NCBI GenBank assembly: GCA_018806985.1
Contig: JADANN010000144.1
Span: 186,001-250,000 of the forward strand
Direction: 5' to 3'
DNA from: Angiostrongylus vasorum
Lineage: Eukaryota; Nematoda; Chromadorea; Rhabditida; Metastrongylidae
DNA: 64,000 nucleotides
A model generated the notes under the pieces. It had not been told where the DNA came from. It searched no databases and was given only the letters and a program-made list of their open reading frames with translations. The position numbers were made by a program, and so were the translations under genes. The first letter of the stretch is position 1. Each line of letters opens with the position of its first letter. Positions 13,041 through 24,780 of this stretch are shown here, piece by piece.

Positions 13041-14110
13041 ACTAATTAATTAGGCTGAGCAGAAAATTAAGGAAGGTGAAGACGAAGAACTCAACGTACC
13101 AATGCCAATGTCGAAAACTTTCATAGTGAGTCTAATGGTGCAAACAGCGGTGATAATAGCACTTTAACCTGGTAACACAACGTTAGCGGAAAGGCTATTG
13201 GAATTTTTCGATCAAATCGCAAATCGAACCGTTTTCCATGGATCTGAAGATTTCAGAACAAAAACTTTTGAAGAAGAGCACCATACTATCTCAAAAAGTG
13301 ATTATTGTCGACAAAGGTGCCAGAATGAATTCTATAAATATTAATTTAATATCAGGAATCCTTCTTTAACCAAAAAACAACCAGGAAGGAAGAAGACAAA
13401 ATTTTCCATGTTTACTAGCGTCTTTGTGGCTACCTCAATTCTGTATTCATTACCTACTTGGTGGATATAATGGACACTTGATGAGGTATAACGAACTACT
13501 TACGATGGTATTAAATGAAGGATTTTAGGTTTCACCCTATTCTTACTCTGTCAGATGTCATATTTCCTTGATGGGCTTCAACTTGATGCATCTACGATTC
13601 TTCGAACAATAAACAACTGACTTCCGACCTTATAAATTTGTCCACGAAAGTAACAAACAAGCCTATAATAGAATGGAAAAGTTGGTATTGGTAGATATTA
13701 AACAGGTCGACAAAAAGAATCCGTGATGCCTTCTTAACCTTCGCCAGCTATTAGCTATGATACATTCCTCCACATTTCTTCGTAAGAACTTCACTACTTC
13801 CATAAAGGTACTGAATAGTTTGCTTCATTTTTCATCTCTAATGATTTCGATGGCTACACAGTAGAATAGCCATCCATTTTTATGGAAGAGCGGAATTGAT
13901 CCAACAGTGTGGTTGAAAAATATTGCTACTGGGGTTACGAAAGACAATCATGATGAACCTTATTTACTTGGCTACTTGGACGGTCCGTCTTCACGAGTTG
14001 CACCAGCATATTTTCCGTTCGTTACTTTTTCGGCGCAATCGTCCTCAGTGGTGGTGGTTTGATTCCACCATGGTGGCTGGTACGAGTTTCCTACCGTGAT
14101 CTGTAGAACA
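13040..14110 (+). pseudogene. Coding-like relic, family unknown
   Basis: Several plus-strand stretches read like protein in changing frames: AEQKIKEGEDEELNVP near 13055, LAERLLEFFDQIANRTVFHG near 13185, YKFVHESNKQAYNRMEKLV near 13635 and DPTVWLKNIATGVTKD near 13895. Stops and frame changes separate them. They could be an old transposon or a decayed host gene; I recognise no family. Confidence 0.35.
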
Positions 14111-14129
14111 ACTGCAGCTGTGAATGCAG

Positions 14130-16810
14130 CTAATTAGTTTTAGTTACAAACACTTCCGGTCAAAGTGTAGGTGGTTGTCCAAGAGGAAGCCTGCATCCTC
14201 GCGGAGTCCACTCTACAGCTTTTTTTCGTCCATGTGTCGTCTATTTTTCTCATTATGTGACGTGCCCGATCTGTGTTTCTCTATCGATGTGTATTGTCCT
14301 GGAGCTCGCAGATCGGAGAGGCTTCGAAGTTCATAGCTTCGCATTCCGGGAAGATGTTGTGTATGCCAATTGTATCTCAGAAGACATGGTCCAAGTACTC
14401 TGTGAGTGGTACCCAGTATTTTTGACGTGGTCGAAGTATCAGCTCGCGTATTTGCTGCATAACAGAACGGTTTGAGGATTCTTGTATTGAGAATGTGAGC
14501 GCGGCTTCTCCGTTCCTTTAGTTGGTCTTTGGCGTCTTTGAGAGTTTCGGATGCGGCGTATGCTGCTCTCCTTGTTCTATCTAATTCCTCCTTCATGTTG
14601 TCGTCGATGCTCATTGAACGTCCAAGCTTTACATAAGAGGAGGCCTATGTAATCCGAAAACCATCCAGTTTAATCTGTTCACCTTCACACCATGGGTTTT
14701 CTTATTGACTGAGTCTTTTTTTTCCATCTATCCACAGTCCGATCCTTTTTTCCGCTTCGGTAAGTCTTTGTTAAGTCCATTGATCATCGTCTGTGTTTCA
14801 TGGGTACTTTTTCAAAAGGATGACGATGTCGTCTGCAAAACGAAAGTTTGATAGTAATTTTCCATCAGTGCATATGCCTTTCTCGTTATAATCTTGTGAC
14901 TTCATTATCCACTGTAATGCGGCAATAAACAGCTTTGGCGAGGCGGTATTACGTCGCCTTGTCGAACCCCTTTTCCAGTGGATATGGTAAGAGATCGATA
15001 GAAATGCTGTGTTTTCGTGAAGCGGTTCCGATAAATGTCGATGGAGTTTTCATCTAGGACGGATCCACTCTTTGGTCGACGAGCGCTGATAGGATTGCAC
15101 TTGTTGCGACGCTATCCAACGCTTTTCATAGTCGATAAAGGTTCGGGTTAGTTGCAGATAGTATTCTTAGTAAACTTCCTTGACCCTGGACACGGTTTAG
15201 GTTCGGTCTATTCACCAGAATTCCTATCGGAATCTTCCTCGCTCAAATGGTTGCACCTCTTCTAAGGTCTTCGATATGCGCAAAAGGAAATTTTCGTGAA
15301 CGGCTTGTAGAGTACACTCAACGAACATATTGGACGATAATTACAGCTATCCCTTTTTTCACCCTTATTGCGTACGATGATCGTGCGCGAGGTCCTCAAC
15401 TGGTCTGGGATTTTCTCTTTCTGAACGTAAGATGTTATGTCGGTTGCGGAAAGTACCTTTGTTTTGTGGCCACCAGGGCAAAGGAAATCGCCGGTGGTAT
15501 TATCGAGTCATGGAGCTGTACCTCTCTTCGTGCTTTCTATCGCAACTCGAACTTCGTAGGATGAAATAGGGGGAGGTTTTCATTAGTGGGAATTTCGGGG
15601 TTCGAGGCGGGGTTATGGAGCCGAAAAGATTGGTATAGAACTTTTCCGTTATCAATTCTATATCATAGTGAGAAGTTTTAGTGATCCCATCTTCACTAAT
15701 TACGGCTGAAAATTGAACATTATATTCGCACAACTTCTAATTGTTTTTTGTGCTTGTACTGATGTAGATTTTCCTAGAAAGCTCTTCAGATACTGGCACT
15801 CATTGGTAACCGTGTTATATATGTTGCAACGCTACCAAGCTTTAGTTTCCTTCTCTTTTCGAACAATTCCTTAGTGGTAATGGAGATGAGATCTGATCGT
15901 TTTGCTTAAGGAATTGAGACGAATTCGGTACAACTTTTAGGCTCTTTAACGAGCAGCTCGTAGTCTTCAGTCGGGCTTTTCTTAATCTTCCACTAACGTT
16001 TGGAAAGGATTTCGTTCACGATGTTCTGGACGTACGCAGCTGGATTTTCTCTTCTTAATAAGCGACATCAGTTCTTTTCCAGTCTACGGCTGAATCGAGT
16101 AAGGAATGATGGGACCACCGATCTGTCAAGTAGGAGCCGTCTTCTGTTTCTGAGAATATGGTCGATCTGCGTGTGAATCGTGCCGTTAGCAGACGCCTAT
16201 ATCCGTGGACAGCTTTGTTTCTTCTGGGAAAATAAGCTTTCATGTAGGAAGCCTACTGCACATAGGAGTCCTGCGAGACGGTTTCCATCCCTAATTTCTG
16301 TCTTCTGATCCAGATATTCCAATCCTCTATTCGCTGTCGTTGGTCTTTCCCATTCTGGCATTGAAGCCTCCGACAAAAAAACTTATAATTTGCCTTACCA
16401 TCGCGGATGTCTTCCTGCAAGTGGCAGGAGAATGCGTTTAATTCATGCTCAGCAGCTGCAATGGTCGGTGAGAAGCACTTAATGATAGTGATGTTCTTAT
16501 GACGCGAAGACGGAGAATGCCCAAGCGGTGTGAAAGGACCTCATACTTGTCGAGAAGATTAACAGTGGACAGATGGACGACAAAGCCCACGCCACCGACA
16601 TTTCGTGAGGGACCTTTTCTCTGCAGAATTCCATCGTTCAGTTGACGTACTTCTAAATCCATGCTTTGTTTCTTCTAAGGCGATCACATGGGATTTGATG
16701 TGATCTGCGACTTCAAGAAGACCCTCAAGATCGGCGTCTGAGGAGATTATTCTGGTATTGTGCGTGCTGAATAAGATCCTGGTTTGTCATGGGTGTGTTA
16801 GTCAGGTCCA
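14130..16810 (-). mobile_element. RTE-type non-LTR retrotransposon, degenerate copy 1
   Basis: On the minus strand the fragments run in the order of an RTE protein (AP-endonuclease then reverse transcriptase). Endonuclease: IKSHVIALEETKHG near 16670, PSRNVGGVGFVVH near 16590, LSHRLGILRLR near 16520, QIDHILRNRR near 16150. Linker: VITEKFYTNLFGSITP near 15620. RT: YVQKEKIPDQL near 15430, YRPICSLSVLYKPF near 15330, GVRQGDVIPP near 14960 and the polymerase box FADDIVIL at about 14815-14838. The C-terminal part (DDNMKEELDRTRRAAYAA; RAHILNTRILKPFCYAA) lies at 14350-14614 and ends near 14140 (EWTPR.. PPT). The endonuclease SDH motif seems deleted: VVPSFLT runs directly into RFSRRLEKN. Many frameshifts make this a pseudogene. 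Confidence 0.9.
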
Positions 16811-18481
16811 GTTTCATTGACGTCCTGCATAACCCGAGATTTTCTGACCTCGCACCGGTCGCCCTACTGCCTGACGCCATAAGCGGGAGCGCCCAGTTTG
16901 CGGGGGTACTACTGCTGGACTGCTGCTGGTTGGGCCATTATATCTTTCCCTGGCATCGTTACTTAACGTTACATGGGCATTTGCTGTTCTTCAGCATGAT
17001 GTAGATGAGAGAAAGGTATGTTTTTAGTAGTAGTTCCATCGATCGGTTTTGCTACTAGCTGATTCGTAGCCGATATTATACCGAAATTAAAAATAAAAGT
17101 AGGAATGGAAAATGAACGACCGCTGAAGGACAGTGTTGTAGCCGAAAATTCCATGATGAATCTGTTGCACAAAAACAGAAACTGCATGGTTACGTTAGCT
17201 ATCACCAAATTTTGTGTTTTCCATGGTGCCTGATTTTTTGTATTGATGTTATTCCCAAAGAGGTTTTCAGTGGGTTGGACATATTCGATAATAGATAGTC
17301 ATTTGAGTAAACCAGGTCTTAGGAAGTATTAATGTTGTCTGATTCATACTGTAACGGTCACGCACTTTGAAGTGTCATGTGATGGTGCAGGATACGGCTT
17401 TTCACTCCGTTCATCAACGTAGAGAAAGAAAACTAAGGGAAAGCCAAGAAAACAAAAACCAGAAAAGTAGCTGATGCATAACTGAAGGATTTCTTCCTCA
17501 ATACACAAGTTTTTTTGGTGAGCTAAACAAAACCGTTGCTCTCAACCTTGACAGTAGCCATTCGATTCATTTCCTTAATAAACTAGGCTTATCGTTGAAG
17601 CGTGCTAAATCATAGGAAAAGAATCCTCACTGAAGTTAAGACTAGTGTATCTTCAACGTAGGCGGAAAAACAGGGTCGCTGATTCAGACATTTAGGCCTT
17701 TTTCAAAACTAACTCTACAAGGTGTTGGTGGAAAAACGAGTTAAAAAAAACATTGAAGGTTACGAATTTATCATTGAGTGCACGTTGCAGAATTGGTGGA
17801 ACCCTCTGGTACATCGGTGTTTTGTATTCTGCACATGTTTTCCTGCACGTCTAAGGAAAATATTGTTTTAATTCCACATAAGAGGCACGTTTGCTATCTA
17901 CTTGACAATTATATTTCTCATGTGACACAAACACGATTGTTTCCCTATGGACTGATTTAGTTTTGCACAGAATTTGAGACGAAGAAGCACTAAAGGGAGG
18001 TGGTCTAGGCAAGGGAATCCTCTGTCAATCTTCCAAAGAGGACATTAGAACTAAGGATGCAATGAATACGCATGTTTTATGTACACATCACCCAGCACTA
18101 TATTGTGGTCACCACAGTGTTAGTAGCGAATTCCTATCTATACCAAACACGTGCATTTTTTTTTGTTGTGTTAAATACTTAATCCGCTATAAATTTATCC
18201 CTTAGAGAAGGTGAAATGTTGAACGAGTTGTCCTGCATGGTAGATTTTCCTGTTTTCAATTCTTCCCTCTGCTTCTTAAGGACATCATTAGTACGGTATT
18301 TTCCTCACTATTTCTTTTTATAATAAGAACTTAAGTAATAAAAATTAAACGGACTCACCCTTATTCTTTGCTTTAAATTTTAGTATTATCAAGCTGTATT
18401 GATTCCTACGATCATCCTTTTCCAACGTGTTTCTATTACCTTCTCTTTAGCGATACTACTTTTGAATGACGTTAACTTTTT
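16811..18481. other. Intergenic, no supported gene
   Basis: The first 120 bases may be the leader of RTE copy 1. The rest is AT-rich with no recognisable coding region. Confidence 0.35.
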
Positions 18482-18745
18482 TTAATTTACTGCCTATTAT
18501 AATTTTTTTCATGGCAAGTTATTACGTGTGAAACAACCACAGTTATGCTGAGATATTTGCAAAACTCCGGACCGCAGGTGTATAGGATGGGGAACGAACA
18601 CGCTATTATCCTTTCCGGGGGCTAACGCGTTCACCACCACACCATGCGGGTCATTCGCTTCGCCCGTCTCTCAGCTAGTTATATCGATCAGCGTCACCAG
18701 CATTTTTTTTCAAAAAAAAAGAGTTAACATTGCGATTTTGACTAC
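18482..18745 (-). mobile_element. SINE2 copy with flanking body
   Basis: Minus-strand copy with GCTGAGATATTTGCAAAACT, GGGGAACGAACACGCTATTA (B box) and CTAACGCGTTCACCACCACA (A-box side). It continues into the GTCTCTCAGCTAGTTATATC segment found upstream of other full copies. Confidence 0.8.
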
Positions 18746-19149
18746 AGCCTCAGCTACTTTTAAATAATTCGTTTTTCTGGACAACTTTACGTGCCGATAA
18801 TGGGACGCTATGAAAGGGCTCTATCATGATAACAGTACCGGCTAGTTAGCTGAAGTCTTTATGTGGTAACGATGCAGATCTTTCTTTCGTTCGTTTTTTT
18901 CTCCGATGACAAACACAGGTCGCCCTTTGAACAACGTTATTCTTAGCTTTACGACTGGAGCAATGTGCATTAGCCGGGCGGTGTTATTATGCATGACAGC
19001 ATGCTGATCGATTACCGCTTGCAAAAATGCTGTTGTGTTTGTCTGCTGGAAGGAATGAGGGCAACAAGGACAGAAGGAAGGAGAGAAGGGGGTGTGGACG
19101 TCGTGCATCAAGGTTGCAAAATGTTGTTGTCTTTGCATCGGACAGCCTT

Positions 19150-19454
19150 CATCATCATCCGATTACGACTCTCTCTCTCTCTCCTCTTTCTCTCTCATTT
19201 CCTTTTTCCCTCTATGATTCGTGTCTTTGTCTCTAACTCTTTGCGATTCTCGCACTCCTCACCCACTCGTAGACTTTCTTTCCCGTTGTTCCTTGTTTCT
19301 GTCATCATCGTTCTCTCTGTCACACACCATTCATCTTTCTTCTGCACTCATCGCTTTTTTCCCTCGTTTCCCTCATTCACGCTCTCCATGGCTCTTTCTT
19401 TTCCACTCTGTCGGTTTCTTTCTCGTTTCGGCGCATGTTTCTCGGTTTGATTCG

Positions 19455-19455
<1 letters not shown>
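19150..19455 (+). repeat. Pyrimidine-rich tract
   Basis: About 300 bases dominated by CT, TTTC and CTCTCT runs on the plus strand. Open frames across it (up to 153 codons) are Ser/Leu/Phe-rich, as expected from composition alone. Such tracts can lie upstream of nematode genes, but no first exon is identified. Confidence 0.7.
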
Positions 19456-19499
<44 letters not shown>

Positions 19500-19515
19500 A
19501 CTGCTACTGCAGTCG
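19456..19515. repeat. (CTG)14 trinucleotide repeat
   Basis: Fourteen perfect CTG units, then CTACTGCTACTGCAG. On the minus strand an open frame reads it as poly-Ala within a 71-codon frame (19373-19588); on that strand Ser is also possible. Whether it is translated is unknown. Confidence 0.92.
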
Positions 19516-19599
19516 GTGGCGAATAACAAATACCCATTCCGTCGGCCGCGCTTAAGGCAACAACGATCATCCGGTTTTTTTGTTTCATGGAGAGGTTTT

Positions 19600-20183
19600 T
19601 TATTCGTCCATTAAAGTACGAATACTTACTACGTTTCTACTGAGGATGTTGCCAGTCAGACAGTGACTGCATATGTATGATTGGATTACGCATCATCATG
19701 ACTACCTTGGTAAGGTGTACGGGTACTGGTATGGTTACCACGATGTGATGTATATACTTCTATCTTATGTAGTAGCGTTGATCATCGAATAGTTTGTGTG
19801 CGAACACCATCAAAGTCTCTATTAGTCGGTATCCATCATCAAAACTGCCCAATCGGCTTCACTATTATAAATAGACACAATGAGAGTTACACTTGTCGCC
19901 TGGAACACCTTATTTTCACTCACTCTGTCTCTGTTTCTCTTTCTTTCTCTGGCATGAAAGTGGCCATTGGTAACTCACTGAGGTCTATTGCGTTATTGAG
20001 CTTTCTAGTGTACATACCATCTTGACACCTAAGAACATGAGACACAGCGCTGATGTGGTGCTAAACCACTAAGGAATACTTAACAGAACATTATGAGAGC
20101 ATTTTTTGTGTGGAATATCTTCCGGGATTTCGTAACCGAACGTATGTAACATTTCTAGATGTTTGTTGTCTAACGATTGTTAT
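19600..20183. other. Intergenic, no supported gene
   Basis: No coding evidence; an open plus-strand frame at 19798-20025 has no recognisable features. The mariner insertion site is at its right end. Confidence 0.35.
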
Positions 20184-21418
20184 TAGGTTGTTCGGAAATA
20201 ATTGAGTTCTAAAATATTTGTTATTTTAATGTATTTTTTATCAGTAAGATACTCTTTGTACCCTGCAATATTATATATTATTAGGAAGCTGATTCTATAC
20301 TTTTCCAACTGTATTTTTTATACTTCGTCAAAATTTAATTTTTTTTAACCATTTTTTGAACTTTGCAGTTTTAAATGTCAGAGACGAATTTTCGTCAAAT
20401 TTTCTGAGTTCAAACTCGGTCGTAGTGCATTAGAGACGGCTCGGAACATTAATGAAGTTGGTGGTGAAGGTAATGTTGGTGAATCAACAGTGCGAATATG
20501 GTTCCGGAAATTCCGTTCTGGTGATTTCGACCTCGAAGATAAGGAACGCTGCGGACGTCCCGATGAACTTGACGACGATGAAATTGGACACTCTAGTGGG
20601 AGCAAACACGCGAACAACTGTTTGAGAGCTTCCCCAACGGCTTGGCATAAGCACAGGAACAATTTCCACTCAGTTGAATCGCATAGGAAAGACAAGAAAA
20701 ACTGGATGAGTGTCGCACGAATTAAAGGATAATAAAAAAAAATCGCCGTTTTGAAATGTCGTCTGCTGTTATTCTGCGCAACAAATACGACTTTTTTTCT
20801 TGGTCGAACTGTGACGTGCGACGAGAAGTGGATTCTGTACGACAACCAGCAACGTTCAGTTCCATAGTTGGGTTGCGGTCAGGCTCCACAGCAATTCTTA
20901 AAGCTGAAATTGCACCAAAAACGGTCATGGTGACTCTTTCATGGTCTGGAGCTTCATTACAGCTTTTTTAATCCGAAAGAAACGATTACGGCAGAGAAGT
21001 ATCGCCAACAAATCGACGAAATTCACCGTAAACTCTAACACCAGCGACCGGCGGTAGTCAATAGAAAAGGACCAATCATTCTGCACGACAACGGCCCGCC
21101 TCACGTTGCGGAACCAGCGCCGCAGAAGTTGGACGAGTTGAGCTACGCGAAACTTGTCTCATCGGCAATATTCACCAGACCACTGGCCTACCGACTACCA
21201 CTTCTCCAAGCACCTTGGCAACTTCCTGCGCGAGAAATGCTTCACCAACCACTTTGACGCAAAAAATGCCCTCAACGGATTCATCGCTTCCAGAACTCCA
21301 GAATTTTGCGTAAATGTAATTCAAGTGGTCTTTATTTTTGGTTAACAAAGTTTTGTTTGAAGCTATGACATTTTAAGTAATATAGTTAAAAGCGCTCATT
21401 TATTTCTGAACAACCTGG
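20184..21418 (+). mobile_element. bandit-like mariner DNA transposon, about 1.24 kb, defective
   Basis: The element is bounded by terminal inverted repeats. The left end reads TTAGGTTGTTCGGAAATAAT and the reverse complement of the right end reads CCAGGTTGTTCAGAAATAAA; about 20 of the first 24 positions agree. TA dinucleotides flank both ends (20182-20183 and 21419-21420), as expected for mariner insertion. The length is close to the roughly 1.3 kb usual for mariners. The termini and the SETMAR-like transposase resemble the bandit mariner reported from the hookworm Ancylostoma caninum, by recollection rather than by search. The reading frame is broken, so the copy cannot move itself, although both termini are still recognisable. 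Confidence 0.92.
20377..21345 (+). pseudogene. mariner transposase, frameshifted
   Basis: The translation matches mariner transposase in several frames. An N-terminal helix-turn-helix segment (about 20490-20580) contains VRIWFRKFRSGDFDLEDK and RCGRPDELDDDE. A second part lies near 20600-20700 (ELPQRLGISTGTISTQL). The catalytic triad can still be traced: first Asp in KWILYDNQQR near 20830, second in LHDNGPPHVAE near 21085, third in YSPDHWPTDYHF near 21170. At least one frameshift occurs within the first 40 bases after the ATG, and others and stop codons follow, so no functional protein is made. Confidence 0.88.
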
Positions 21419-21629
21419 TACTTTCTTTCCTGCCTCTCTTCTATTCTCCTCTCCAGATATGGCGCAGTTATCTATCTCACACATAAATACGTTCGTTTCA
21501 CATCATATGTAGTGGTGGTAGTGGTGCTCGCGGATCCTTAGGAAGTCGATCCACCAGATTTACCACTATATCAGATGTCTGGAATGAAATTCCCATCGGG
21601 AATTTATATTATGAATTTTCTTACGTGAC

Positions 21630-21857
21630 TTAGTCATAGGTGTTGTTTTCCCTAAACAGTTGCGATCTATTACTTATTTCTACATGCCAAGAATCTTCTT
21701 TCCGTTTTACATGGCCCATCTTCACATCTGCTGTGTCCCCCATCACTTCTTTCATTCGATTAGTTTCCTCGCATAAACATCCACGAAGATCTTCGAACTT
21801 TTGTCCCATCATTACCACAACTCTAGCCGCGCCCCTAGGAATCGTTGCCATCCTGAC
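21630..21857 (-). CDS. Candidate exon, unknown product
   Basis: A CACTTGCCAG acceptor lies just upstream on the minus strand, followed by an open frame to a stop at 21630. It reads MATIPRGAARVVVMMGQKFE, then hydrophilic helix-like sequence (CEETNRMKEVMGDTADVKMG). Composition is coding-like but no family is recognised and no partner exon is found. Confidence 0.25.
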   Translation of the reverse strand, partial: VRMATIPRGAARVVVMMGQKFEDLRGCLCEETNRMKEVMGDTADVKMGHVKRKEDSWHVEISNRSQLFRENNTYD

Positions 21858-21899
21858 AACAACATAGCTACTAACTGGCAAGTGGTGACGACCTGGTAG

Positions 21900-22585
21900 A
21901 AGTCTAGTTCTGCTTTAGATACTCCATGAAAGGAAATCTCGCGCAGCACAACCAGTAAATTACCTGTCAGCTGAAAGCTGCACTGGTGCCCGTGCTAGTT
22001 CTTTGTGTTTCGTGAACACTGATCAGTTATATATTGAAATAAGTGACTTATAACGCAGCGATAAAACATCGACAAACATCGAACGTCCTCTCTGTTTCTT
22101 AATTTCGTTGTTCTTTTTTCTTCTTACTAACTGAATCTAAATCGTGCTGCTCTTGTACTTTAGTGTTTAACTGTCATAAGTGCTTTGCTACAAAGCAAAG
22201 CTTGCAACGATTCGAAGTGAAAACAGCACAAATGCGAGGATGACAGCTGTGATTTCTCGTAATTGTTGGTTTTCTCTTTTCCCTCGCTATTTGTTGTACC
22301 CACTGAAAATGGCTGTTTCTGCTAGCCGCCATTTCTGCTTTGGTCTTTGAGACTGATAGTGTATCATAACAATCCTGATAACGTAGGCAACCGATCAATA
22401 CTTTTGCAAGGTGTCGTACACTTGCTTCATCTCTGATATTTCAAAAAATCCGGCGATTTTTTCCTCTGTGAATCGTTAAGTATTCGTTTTATGGTTGTAT
22501 TTCGTATAATTCTAGTTAGTACTTAGTACAACTGGACTTCGTTACCAACAATGATATGTGTATATACAACGGCAGTACTTAGTCT
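21900..22585. other. Intergenic, weak exon-like signals only
   Basis: A 74-codon minus-strand frame (22174-22398) ends in CKLCFVAKHL and is preceded by a TTTTCAG acceptor. The plus strand of the same bases also reads FNCHKCFATKQSLQRF. Neither is convincing alone. Confidence 0.25.
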
Positions 22586-22970
22586 TGTGGTTGTATTTCG
22601 CATTACACCCTGCCGTGAAAATCCTAGTGGGCAGCAAACAAAAAGTAACCATTTTAATTTCAACTACAACCTCAGTTAAACGAGTTCAGTGCCGATGTGG
22701 GCTCCCCAGATCAATCCCGCTGACGGGTGATTGGTGATGGTAAAACAGATCGATAGAACTAGCTGAGAGACAGGCGAAACGAAGGACCTGCATGGTGTGG
22801 TGGTGAACGCGTTAGCCCCCGGTAGGGGGTCCATATGCGTTCGTTCTTCGCCACAGACAGCTGCGTTCCGGAGTTTGCAAATATCTCACCATCATTGTGG
22901 TTGTATTTCGCATAATACCCTGCCGTGAAAACTGTAGTAGGCAACAAGTAAAAAGTGCCCATTATTCGTT
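22586..22970 (+). mobile_element. SINE2 long copy with direct terminal repeats
   Basis: GTGGTTGTATTTCGCAT..., ...CCTGCCGTGAAAA and a GTAGGCA.CAA.TAAAAAGT tail occur at both ends (about 22587-22660 and 22897-22965), 310 bases apart. Between them are a body with GACGGGTGATTGGTGATGG and the tRNA-like head GCATGGTGTGGTGGTGAACG. The copy therefore looks like a unit preceded by the tail of another. Confidence 0.78.
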
Positions 22971-23187
22971 TTAAATGCTAGATACACGTGGCAACGTACC
23001 ATTGTCGATAACGATGTTAAATTGTACACCAGTCCTTTTTTAATATTTTCCATTATAAAAAAGCAATCTATGGCCTAATGTGAAGAGATGCGTTTTGCAA
23101 ACAACAGAGTAGTTTTGGTTTCCATGAAAGACTTTAGCTTTTCCTTTTCATTCATTACCTAATAAAGGATGAAGCATTTTCGTTGAT

Positions 23188-23390
23188 AAATCCGTTAGGA
23201 ATGCGCTACGTATTCAACTCAATTCGTATCATCGTAGGAGTGGTAGAGTGCATATCTGGCCTATACAGTGACTTGTTCTTATCTACCGATGTATTAAGCT
23301 AGTTTTCTTTTATCCCACCAGACATTTCTGGCATTAGTCAACTCTAGAGGATTAAAGGCTCGGGTAACTTAAAACGGATGGTGTGATCGG
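23188..23390 (-). mobile_element. SINE1 degenerate copy
   Basis: AATGCGCTACGTATTCAACTC, GAGTGCATATCTGGCCTATA and CTACCGATGTATTAAGC follow the minus-strand order of the family. The head is lost. Confidence 0.55.
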
Positions 23391-23607
23391 GTGAAGGACT
23401 ATGTGCATATTGCATGGCACCATTAACCACTGTGCTCCGTGCAGTTCTATTCATTACCTGCTAATTGTAATCATGTCATCGTTTCTAGTTGTGTTATTCG
23501 GAGCGGAATTTGATTATTACGTCGACGTCAGTCCGATAAACATCGTCTGTCTGTTAGTAACAATTTTTCATCAGCAGGTACACACACGTGCATAGACACA
23601 TGGGAAT

Positions 23608-23733
23608 TCAGAATATGCAAATGCAAACCAACCACTGCACAGAGTTTTTAGCAACAGAGTCAAGCGAGTAGAGTCCAACAACAACAAGTGCAAGCACAAC
23701 CAACAAGAGAATACGGTAGACGATGTTCAGCAT
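23608..23733 (-). CDS. Candidate small membrane or secreted peptide exon
   Basis: An ATG on the minus strand at 23733 opens a 41-codon frame with a strongly hydrophobic start (MLNIVYRILLLVVLALVVVG), like a signal peptide or anchor, then LYSLDSVAKNSVQWL. It could be a first exon. No other exon is found, so this may be chance. Confidence 0.22.
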   Translation of the reverse strand: MLNIVYRILLLVVLALVVVGLYSLDSVAKNSVQWLVCICIF

Positions 23734-24359
23734 GGTCGCCGACGGAGCCAGGAGCGATATGAGATACGGCGGCTGTAATGGTTGTCATGTTGACGGGGGA
23801 ATTTATGGAGCTGTTTAGCATTTCTCTGTCCGAACGAGAATAATTTTTCGTCATAATCCTCCCACGTTGTTATAGTCTCTAGGAAAGAAAATCTCCACAT
23901 GAAGCATATTGGTCCTATAAACATCATCTTAGTGAAATTAACGTCGTCGCTGTGGTCGAGTATAGGTTTGGTAACACGCAGGACCGACTTGGTTAATCAA
24001 TAATTTATTCATTGTGGAATCAGCAAATTATATGTTTAGTTGTTAAAGTTGATGATCAGAATTCCTATTCAAACATTTTAGATGGTAGATGATCACAAAA
24101 AGCCCTATCAACTTGCGCTGATAAGGATCTTGACAGCAATTTTTAGCTAGTTCGTTATCGTGCTATCGATTTTCTGCAAAACTCCTGCCTTTTCTTGCTG
24201 ATCGTTGTGTTTTCATAGATTGAATCACAAAGGGCGAATTAGATTCCTATCAGAGAAGAAAATTTATGCAGCAGTGCATACTTGAAGGATAACAAGATAA
24301 ATACAGAGATAGAAGGAAGTGAAGGGTTTTCGTTTTTGAGTAACAGACTTTTTCCACAA

Positions 24360-24780
24360 TCTGTGTAGGATTTGTCACCGTTATCCATAGAGGTGGTCGG
24401 GTTCGCGTGTGAATTCAGCTGCGGCTTGACGATTCATTTCTGCTCTTCACATTGACATATTGAATGCTGATTTCACTCGGTTTCTGTCAAATTCGTAAAT
24501 ATCCAGGTTAAAGGGATTTTCTTAGATTTCTCCCTGTGGGGTGAAGTAAAGAGTGGACTCCACTTTCTTGAGACAAGAATTCTTCCGGAACGGCTACGAT
24601 TCCTATTCTTTCAGCGACTACAGTAGACCGATCGAGGGCAATACAGCAACCAGCATCAACTTGAATACATTTTAACCGCGTTTGAAATATTGTTATTATT
24701 GCTTCCATTTCCCACTATATTGACAACCAGTCGATGTTGTTGAAGGAGACAGCATTTTCATGATTCGGCATTCATCAGAT
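24360..24780 (-). repeat. Dispersed repeat family F with open frame
   Basis: AACCGTTATCCATAGAGGTGG...GGTCG.GTTCG.G at 24378 resembles 63828-63900 at the window's right end, so it is repeated. A 66-codon minus-strand frame (24508-24708) lies in it, without a recognised domain. Confidence 0.4.

Noticed and set aside
22165..22219. C2H2 zinc-finger exon of the MiDAC gene N-terminus (FNCHKCFATKQSLQRF)
   Set aside because: The histidine pair is absent, the segment is short and the opposite strand is equally open.
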